NCBI RefSeq assembly: GCF_002872475.1
Contig: NZ_CP025682.1
Coordinates: forward strand, 2,666,001-2,730,000
From: Pseudazoarcus pumilus
GTDB taxonomy: Bacteria; Pseudomonadota; Gammaproteobacteria; Burkholderiales; Rhodocyclaceae
Length of the DNA stretch: 64,000 nucleotides
Direction of reading: 5' to 3'
Part shown: piece after piece, positions 58,363 through 64,000 of the stretch
Position numbering within the stretch: the stretch's first letter is position 1
Layout of the letters: every line of letters starts with the position of its first letter
Program-made: the position numbers and the translations under genes
Notes under the pieces: generated by a model
What the model saw: the letters and a program-made list of their open reading frames with translations, nothing else
Databases searched by the model: none
Told to the model about the DNA's origin: nothing

Positions 58363-58758
58363 ATGAACAGAAGCACTCGACTGATGTTGGTAGCGATCAT
58401 CGGCATCGCAACGTCCGGCGCACCCGCCTTCGCGCAATCGGACGCCATGCGCGGGCAGCCGATGATGGGCGGCGACGCGAAGCAGGGCCAGATGATGGGA
58501 AGCGGTCCGATGGGCGGCATGATGGGCCCCGGGATGATGATGGGGAATGGCGCATCGGGCCCGGGCATGATGGGCGGCGGGATGATGGGCGACATGATGT
58601 CCGGTTGCCCGATGAAGGCGGCGGGCGGTGCCACGCTGGCCCTGCCCCAGTTGCCGCCGGGCAACGACGCACTGCAGTTCCGCATGCACGCCGAGATGAT
58701 GCAGAAGATCGGCGAAATTGCCGTTCGCTACGCTGATCGTATCGGGACCGGAAAGTGA
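58363..58758 (+). CDS. Methionine-rich periplasmic protein
   Basis: 131 residues with signal peptide (VAIIGIATSGAPAFA). The mature part has a Met/Gly-rich tract (residues ~33-80, with runs such as GMMGPGMMMG and GGGMMGDMMSG) and a C-terminal segment rich in Met and charged residues (MHAEMMQKIGEIA). Met-rich proteins of this kind chelate Cu(I)/Ag(I) (family-type inference). Ribosome site AAGGAG. Precedes the cytochrome gene. Confidence 0.78.
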   Translation: MNRSTRLMLVAIIGIATSGAPAFAQSDAMRGQPMMGGDAKQGQMMGSGPMGGMMGPGMMMGNGASGPGMMGGGMMGDMMSGCPMKAAGGATLALPQLPPGNDALQFRMHAEMMQKIGEIAVRYADRIGTGK

Positions 58759-58811
58759 GTTCCGGCGGTGCTCCGGTCCGCGCCGGGCACAACTGATCCG
58801 GGAGAAGCACG

Positions 58812-59309
58812 GTGTCGCAACCATCGCAGGGGCGCTTCTTCCGCTGGCTGCTCGGTGCCGCGCTGCTGTTCCTGGTCGGCGCCACCGTCGTCGTGCAATG
58901 GCAGGCCAACCGTGCCCGCATCGACCCGGACGACGCCGCACAGGTCGCGCGCGGTACGCAAATCTATTCCACCTATTGCGCGGCCTGCCACGGTGCCAAC
59001 CTGGAAGGACAGCCGGACTGGCGCCAGCCGCGCGCCAGCGGGCGCATGCCCGCACCGCCGCACGACGCCAGCGGCCACACCTGGCACCATCCGGACGACG
59101 TGCTGTTCGGCATCACCAAGCACGGACTGGTCCCCGGCAAGTACGCGCCGCCCGGCTACCAAAGCGACATGCCGGCCTTCGCGAACACGCTCGACGACGC
59201 CGAGATTCGCGCCGTACTGGCCTACATCAAGAGCACATGGGGTCCGCGCGAGCGGGCGCACCAGACACGCGTCGAGGAACAGGCCCGCGCGTTGTCACGA
59301 CGCGACTGA
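58812..59309 (+). CDS. Membrane-anchored cytochrome c, paralogue of the cytochrome at 49540
   Basis: 165 residues. N-terminal helix (WLLGAALLFLVGATVVVQW) as anchor, heme motif CAACH, RMPAPPHDASGHTWHHPDD block, axial Met in YQSDMPAF. GTG start at 58812 with GGGAGAAG upstream. The two cytochromes share more than half of their residues over the ~100-residue core by visual alignment. A heme-c reductant/oxidant tied to copper handling is inferred. Confidence 0.85.
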   Translation: MSQPSQGRFFRWLLGAALLFLVGATVVVQWQANRARIDPDDAAQVARGTQIYSTYCAACHGANLEGQPDWRQPRASGRMPAPPHDASGHTWHHPDDVLFGITKHGLVPGKYAPPGYQSDMPAFANTLDDAEIRAVLAYIKSTWGPRERAHQTRVEEQARALSRRD

Positions 59310-59334
59310 CTGGGTCCGCCACAGGAAAACTCCG

Positions 59335-60234
59335 ATGACCGCGTTCCGACATTTTTCCGCCGCGCTTGCCCTTGTTGCCGCGCTTTCGCCCGCCATCGCC
59401 GCTCCGGACGCGGTCACGCTGACCCACGTTCACGGCCTGGCCTACAGTCCCGACGGCAAGCGTCTGATGATTCCCAGCCACCACGGTCTGGCCGTGTTCC
59501 AGGACGGGCGCTGGAGCAAGGCTGAGGGACCGGAGCACGACTACATGGGCTTCTCGGCCACCGCCGAAGCGCTCTACAGCAGCGGTCACCCCGCGCGCGG
59601 CAGCAAGCTCACCAACCCGTTCGGCGTGATCCGAAGCACCGACGGTGGCCGCAAATGGGACTCGCTCGGGATGTCCGGCGAGACCGACTTCCACTTGCTC
59701 GCCGCGAGCCACCGCACGAATGCGATCTACGTGTTCAACCCCGCTCCGAATTCGCGCATGAAGTCCGCTGGCGTATTCTCCAGCCCCAACGACGGTTTCA
59801 CGTGGGACCAGCACGCGCTCGACGGCATCACCGGCGAACCCACGGCGCTGGCGGCTCATCCGGACGATGCCGACCGCTTCGCCCTCGGCACCAGCGAAGG
59901 CGTCTACGTCGGGCAGGCCGGCAAGGGCCTGCAGCGAGTCGCCGAGGGGCGCGTCACGGCCCTGTGGTTCGACCTGGCCGACGACGCCTTGTGGGTCGGC
60001 CGTTACGCCGACAGGCCTGAACTGGCGCGCCTCAACCCGCAGACCGCTGAACTCGACCGCATCGACATCCCGGTAACCGGGCAGGATGCAATCGCCTACG
60101 TCGCGCAGAACCCGGCGCGACCAAGCGAGTATGCGATCGCCACCTTCCGCCGCAACGTCTTCATCAGCACCGACGCGGGCAAGAACTGGAGCGCAATCGT
60201 CCGCGATGGACGCGGCATCAACCACAACCGATGA
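59335..60234 (+). CDS. F510_1955-type BNR/sialidase-fold exported protein
   Basis: 299 residues, signal peptide ending IAAPDAV. Repeated kelch/BNR-like blocks: THVHGLAYSPDGKRLMIPSHHG, RSTDGGRKWDS, SSPNDGFTWDQ, ISTDAGKNWSA (Asp-box SxDxGxxW three times), so a beta-propeller. Such proteins (annotated F510_1955 family) co-occur with cytochromes in metal-resistance operons; function unknown and glycosidase activity unlikely. His-rich start (HVHG, SHHG) could bind metal. Confidence 0.82.
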   Translation: MTAFRHFSAALALVAALSPAIAAPDAVTLTHVHGLAYSPDGKRLMIPSHHGLAVFQDGRWSKAEGPEHDYMGFSATAEALYSSGHPARGSKLTNPFGVIRSTDGGRKWDSLGMSGETDFHLLAASHRTNAIYVFNPAPNSRMKSAGVFSSPNDGFTWDQHALDGITGEPTALAAHPDDADRFALGTSEGVYVGQAGKGLQRVAEGRVTALWFDLADDALWVGRYADRPELARLNPQTAELDRIDIPVTGQDAIAYVAQNPARPSEYAIATFRRNVFISTDAGKNWSAIVRDGRGINHNR

Positions 60235-60389
60235 CACGCGAATCGCCCAGCCGATTCATTGACATCTGTGTGGGACTACGCACTGTCCAGCGAGTCTGCC
60301 TTGCCTACACTGGTGTCAGCTGGAGTCGATCCACGCGTGACAGAGTGACCGGATTGGTGACCCGGATGCGATGAGTCCCGAACGGCGAC

Positions 60390-61802
60390 ATGCCGGAGCT
60401 CGTACGCAGTTCCAGGACGGTGATCGTGCAAGCAAGCATCGGAGGCTTGGTGGCCAAGGAACAAGACCGGACAACGCATTACAAGGAAGGCAGCCTGACA
60501 TTGGCAGGCACCGTGATGCTGGGTACCGGCGTCATGATCGGCGCCGGCATCTTCGCACTGACCGGGCAGATGGCGCAGATGACGGGCGTTCTGTTCCCGC
60601 TGGCGTTTCTGGCCGCCGCCGTGATCGTTGCCTTCAGTGCCTACTCCTACATCAAGATTTCCAACGCCTATCCGTCCGCTGGCGGCATCGGCATGTATCT
60701 GCACAAGGCCTACGGCGACCGATTGCCCACCGCCTTCAATGCATTGCTGATGTATTTCTCCATGGTGATCGCGCAAAGCTTTCTTGCCCGCACCTTCGGC
60801 GCCTATACGATGCAGCTTTTCGGCGGAGACGAGAGCGGCCGCATGGTGCCCATACTCGGGGTGTCACTCATCCTGGCGGCTTTTTTGATCAATCTGATGA
60901 GCAACCGCCTTATCGAGAGCGTGGCGTCGTTCATCGGAGTCTTGAAGATCGGCGGCATCCTGATCTTCGGTCTGGTGGGTGCCTGGATTGCAGACAGCAT
61001 CTCTGTCGACTTTTCCGACGCACGAGAAGCCGGAGCGGTTGGTAACTTCCTGGGCGCAACCGCTCTGGGGATACTGGCATTCAAGGGCTTCACGACGATT
61101 ACCAACAGTGGCTCGGAGGTGAAAGACCCGCACCGCAACGTTGGTCGTGCCATCGTGATTTCCATTGCTGCGTGCGTAGTGCTCTACACCTTGGTCGGCT
61201 TTGCGGTTGCGAGCAATCTTTCGCTCACCGAAATCATCGAGACACAGGACTACTCCCTTGCCGCTGCAGCGCGGCCAGCGCTGGGCGATTATGGCGTCTG
61301 GTTTACGGTGGCACTCGCCATGATGGCCACTGCCGGCGGCATTCTGGCCAGCATCTTTGCAGTCTCACGCATGCTCGCAATGCTGACGGAAATGAAGCTG
61401 GTTCCCCATCGCCACTTCGGCATGCCAGGCAGCATCCAGAAGCACACTCTGGTCTACACGGTGGTTCTCGGCCTGATCCTGACCGCATTCTTTGATCTTT
61501 CCCGAATCGCGGCGCTGGGGATCGTGTTCTACCTGATCATGGATATCGCCATCCATTGGGGCGTCATTCGGTATCTCCGCGAAGACATCCACGCGAGGGC
61601 GTGGGTGCCGGCCACCGCCATCTTCCTCGATCTGCTCGCGCTCGGAGGCTTTGTCTGGGTCAAGCTGAATTCCGACCCCCTTGTGATTGGTATTGCTGTA
61701 GCCACGATGATGGTCATAGCGATTGCGGAGCAGATTTTCCTGAAAAATTCGGCTGGCGCCAGACAATCAGGCGAGCAGGAATCTCATGAACACCACCACT
61801 GA
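60390..61802 (+). CDS. APC-family amino acid/cation permease
   Basis: 470 residues, about 12 transmembrane helices. Signature GTGVMIGAGIFALTGQMAQM (helix 1 G-x-G-x-x-GAGIF) and AYPSAGGIGMYLHKAYG identify the APC superfamily. The C-terminus ends HEHHH, a possible metal-binding tail. Codon use looks less GC-biased than the flanking genes, so it may be a separate acquisition within the island. Start at 60390 tentative; the next in-frame GTGs/ATGs near 60424 would also give the full transporter. Substrate not determinable. Confidence 0.8.
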   Translation: MPELVRSSRTVIVQASIGGLVAKEQDRTTHYKEGSLTLAGTVMLGTGVMIGAGIFALTGQMAQMTGVLFPLAFLAAAVIVAFSAYSYIKISNAYPSAGGIGMYLHKAYGDRLPTAFNALLMYFSMVIAQSFLARTFGAYTMQLFGGDESGRMVPILGVSLILAAFLINLMSNRLIESVASFIGVLKIGGILIFGLVGAWIADSISVDFSDAREAGAVGNFLGATALGILAFKGFTTITNSGSEVKDPHRNVGRAIVISIAACVVLYTLVGFAVASNLSLTEIIETQDYSLAAAARPALGDYGVWFTVALAMMATAGGILASIFAVSRMLAMLTEMKLVPHRHFGMPGSIQKHTLVYTVVLGLILTAFFDLSRIAALGIVFYLIMDIAIHWGVIRYLREDIHARAWVPATAIFLDLLALGGFVWVKLNSDPLVIGIAVATMMVIAIAEQIFLKNSAGARQSGEQESHEHHH

Positions 61803-61830
61803 AAACAGCAACTGAACCGGAGAGCAAACC

Positions 61831-62058
61831 ATGATTGAGGGTCACATGTTTGGCAACACGATCTGGGCAGGACACTGGCTGTGGATGCTGGTCGTCGCCA
61901 TCTTCGTCGTCATTCCGGTCTGGCGTATCTGCCAACGCGCCGGCTATCCGGGCTGGATGGGACTCCTGATTCTGATTCCCATGGTCAGCCTCCTTTTCCT
62001 CTATTTCCTCGCGTTTGCGAACTGGCCGGCAGCAAAGGGCCGAGAGCGGAATGACTGA
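61831..62058 (+). CDS. Small two-helix membrane protein
   Basis: 75 residues: LWMLVVAIFVVIPVWRICQRAG, then WMGLLILIPMVSLLFLYFLAF (key Trp-Arg-Ile-Cys, Trp-Met-Gly). Recurrent small protein in metal-resistance regions; no function. Follows the permease by 28 bp. Confidence 0.62.
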   Translation: MIEGHMFGNTIWAGHWLWMLVVAIFVVIPVWRICQRAGYPGWMGLLILIPMVSLLFLYFLAFANWPAAKGRERND

Positions 62059-62152
62059 CCCTCGGCGCGCATCGGGGCACGCCCGATGCGGACGCCGGAT
62101 GGTGACCGAGGGTCGGGCACGGTTGCGTCCGTGCGGAAAAGGTCGCTCAGGA

Positions 62153-62179
62153 TGACAAATCCGTAATCATCCCGTAATC
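62153..62179. promoter_or_regulatory. cop-box-like site with extra GTAATC upstream of the copper ATPase
   Basis: TGAC-AAATCC-GTAATC (62153-62168), then a second GTAATC 11 bp further (62174-62179), a direct-repeat spacing typical for OmpR-family regulators. About 117 bp before the ATPase start. Confidence 0.68.
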
Positions 62180-62284
62180 GAGCAACAAGGGGCCCGGTTG
62201 CAGAATGAGGTTGCCGGACATCCTGCGCGTACTGATGATCGCGCGCCGTGACCAGCCGAAATGCCCGAACCCGAAGGAAGCGCC

Positions 62285-64000
62285 ATGAACGATGCAGCAA
62301 ACACATCCCCAAAGACCCACGCCCGGCTCACGCTAATCGTGCCCGGCATGGGCAGCGACCACTGCGCCGGGCTGGTGAGCGAATCCATTCGTCGGCTGGA
62401 CGGGGTCGGGCAGATTCAGACGAGCATCGCCAGCCATCGCGTCAATGTCGAATTCGATGCCGCGACGACCGGGTCGGAGGCCATCCGGCACGCCGTCGAG
62501 CGCGCGGGCTACGACGTCGATTCGATCAAGACGGATGGCAAGGACGCCGCCGTCACCGAGACCGAATCGGAGGAGCGCTACCTCGCGCAGGCCAGCAAGC
62601 GGCTGTGGATCGCGGCGGTACCGACCACGCTGATCATGTTGCTGATGGTTCCGCACATGTTCTGGCAGCCTATACCAGGCTATCTGGCCATCGTCGCGCT
62701 GCTCGCCTTCCCGGTGGTGTTCACCTACGGCGGGCTGGCCACCCACCGCTCGGCCTGGCGCTCGCTGACCAACCGCACGGCCAACATGGACGTGCTGATC
62801 TCGCTCGGCAGCCTGCCGCCCTACCTGATCGGCCTGCTCGGCTTCTTCTATCCGATGACCTCGTTCATCGAGATGGCGGCGACCATCACCACCTTCCACC
62901 TGCTCGGCCGCTACCTGGAGACACGGGCCAAGGGCCGCGCCTCGCAGGCCATCCGCAAGCTCGTCACGCTGGGCGCCAAGACGGCGACGGTGGAGCGCGA
63001 CGGCGCCGAGGTCGAGGTCGCCGTGGCGGACCTGCAGATCGGCGACGTGATGATCGTGCGGCCCGGCGCAAAGGTGCCCACCGATGGCGAAATCGTCGAC
63101 GGTGCGAGCCACCTGGACGAATCCATCGCCACCGGGGAATCGGTGCCGGTCGAGAAGGGACCGGGCGATGCGGTGATCGGCGCGACCATCAACAAGGAAG
63201 GCATGCTGCGCGTGCGTGCCACGCGCATCGGGGCGGATACCTTTTTGTCGCAGGTGATTCGTCTGGTCGAACAGGCGCAGGGCTCCAAGGTGCCGATCCA
63301 GGAATTCGCCGACCGCGTCACCGGCCGCTTCGTGCCGGCGGTGATCGTCGTCAGCCTGGCGAGCTTCGTGCTGTGGCTGGTGTTCTTCGACACGCTGCGT
63401 CCGGTACTCGACTGGGGCGCGGGCTTCCTGCCGTGGGTCGATCCGACACTCGGACGGCTCACCGTCGCAACGCTGTCGGCAGTAGCCGTGCTGGTCATCG
63501 CCTGCCCCTGTGCGCTGGGGCTGGCCACGCCGACCGCGCTGATGGTCGGCTCGGGGCTGGGCGCAGAACGCGGCGTGCTGATCCGCTCGGGCGAGGCCAT
63601 CCAGACGCTCAAGGACATCAAGGTGGTGGTACTCGACAAGACCGGCACCATCACCCGCGGCCAGCCCGCGCTCACCGACGTCATCGCCGCCGACGGCTTC
63701 GATGAGGCAACCGTGCTGCGCGCCGCAGCATCGGTCGAGGCCGGTTCGGAACATCCGCTCGGCCAGTCCATCGTGGCCGGCGCACGCGAGCGCGGCATCG
63801 AGGTGCCGAGCGTGCAGGCCTTCAAGGCCATCACCGCGCGCGGCGTACAGGGCGAGGTCGACGGCCGTCTGACCCGCGTCGGCAGCCGCCGGCTGCTCGA
63901 CGAATCGGGCATCGACCACGCCGCGCTCGAAGATGCGCTCAAGCAGTTCGAGAACGACGGCAAGACCGCGATGCTCATCGCCATCGACGGGCACGCCGCC
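62285..64000 (+). CDS. copA: Copper-exporting P1B-type ATPase, 3' end outside window
   Basis: The frame runs off the right edge after 572 codons (full CopA is ~750-850). One N-terminal metal-binding domain (residues ~14-78) whose GMxCxxC motif is GMGSDHC: the first Cys is Ser24, the second Cys27. Then transmembrane helices, actuator TGES (283-286), CPC (407-409) and phosphorylation DKTGT (Asp451), with SEHP for the nucleotide domain. All catalytic motifs are intact; the CPC class P1B-1 fits Cu(I)/Ag(I). A cop-box lies upstream. The degenerate sensor domain may weaken regulation by Cu. Confidence 0.93.
   Translation, partial: MNDAANTSPKTHARLTLIVPGMGSDHCAGLVSESIRRLDGVGQIQTSIASHRVNVEFDAATTGSEAIRHAVERAGYDVDSIKTDGKDAAVTETESEERYLAQASKRLWIAAVPTTLIMLLMVPHMFWQPIPGYLAIVALLAFPVVFTYGGLATHRSAWRSLTNRTANMDVLISLGSLPPYLIGLLGFFYPMTSFIEMAATITTFHLLGRYLETRAKGRASQAIRKLVTLGAKTATVERDGAEVEVAVADLQIGDVMIVRPGAKVPTDGEIVDGASHLDESIATGESVPVEKGPGDAVIGATINKEGMLRVRATRIGADTFLSQVIRLVEQAQGSKVPIQEFADRVTGRFVPAVIVVSLASFVLWLVFFDTLRPVLDWGAGFLPWVDPTLGRLTVATLSAVAVLVIACPCALGLATPTALMVGSGLGAERGVLIRSGEAIQTLKDIKVVVLDKTGTITRGQPALTDVIAADGFDEATVLRAAASVEAGSEHPLGQSIVAGARERGIEVPSVQAFKAITARGVQGEVDGRLTRVGSRRLLDESGIDHAALEDALKQFENDGKTAMLIAIDGHAA

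Noticed and set aside
58480-58610. Repeated ATGATGGGC-type triplets as a CRISPR or tandem DNA repeat
   Set aside because: They encode the Met/Gly-rich tract of the periplasmic protein; no repeat-spacer organisation. No CRISPR array was seen anywhere in the window.

Overview
The window is GC-rich, densely coding DNA from a free-living Gram-negative bacterium. The gene order polA/LOG, DUF2782-thrB, BPSS1780-nadD-rsfS-rlmH-maf-rng, and a TIGR02449-type gene with zapA and 6S RNA, points to a betaproteobacterium. Rhodocyclales (Thauera/Azoarcus relatives) is the best guess, by inference from gene content only; no rRNA or tRNA gene was seen. The first ~0.9 kb is visibly more AT-rich than the rest and is followed by a truncated IS110 transposase, so the left edge looks like the end of an acquired surface-polysaccharide region.

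Layout. 1-8.5 kb: surface polysaccharide genes, mostly on the minus strand (GT39-like membrane protein, COG5610 HAD protein, GT2 glycosyltransferase, WbpM/CapD-like dehydratase, WecA-like initiating transferase, epimerase), coupled by overlaps to polA. 11-22 kb: housekeeping genes, including ruvA and ruvB separated by a palindromic repeat. 22.3-31 kb: a carbon-uptake module made of a CbrX-like 52-aa protein, a CbrA-like transporter/histidine kinase, a CbrB-like sigma-54 activator, a DUF4212 + sodium:solute symporter pair and a stand-alone cyclic-nucleotide-binding-like protein. Palindromes GTTAC-N5-GTAAC and two sigma-54 promoters tie these genes together. 31-32.6 kb: 6S RNA, zapA, a ZapB-like gene and lgt. 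32.7-46 kb: iron genes (hemP-bfd-bfr, tonB-exbB-exbD, a TonB-dependent receptor with PepSY/DUF2271/DUF4198/DUF6746 partners) with Fur-box-like sites, plus a MacAB-type efflux operon. 46-49.4 kb: a second NtrC-type two-component system, divergent from a DUF4168 gene that has a sigma-54-like promoter. 49.5-64 kb: a copper island (CusRS, DUF411, two paralogous cytochromes c, a MerR regulator with a divergent cation transporter, TolC, multicopper oxidase, cupredoxin, CusF-like protein, a Met-rich protein, a BNR-like protein and a Cu P-type ATPase that runs off the window).

Two regulatory networks can be read from the DNA. In the first, the CbrB-like activator has five copies of a GTTAC-N5-GTAAC-type site. 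Two promoters carry pairs spaced 19 bp centre to centre, each with its nearer centre about 74 bp from the -12 element, and one site lies in front of its own operon. In the second, four sites of form TGAC-N6-GTAAT lie at the heads of the four copper transcription units and look like CusR/CopR boxes.
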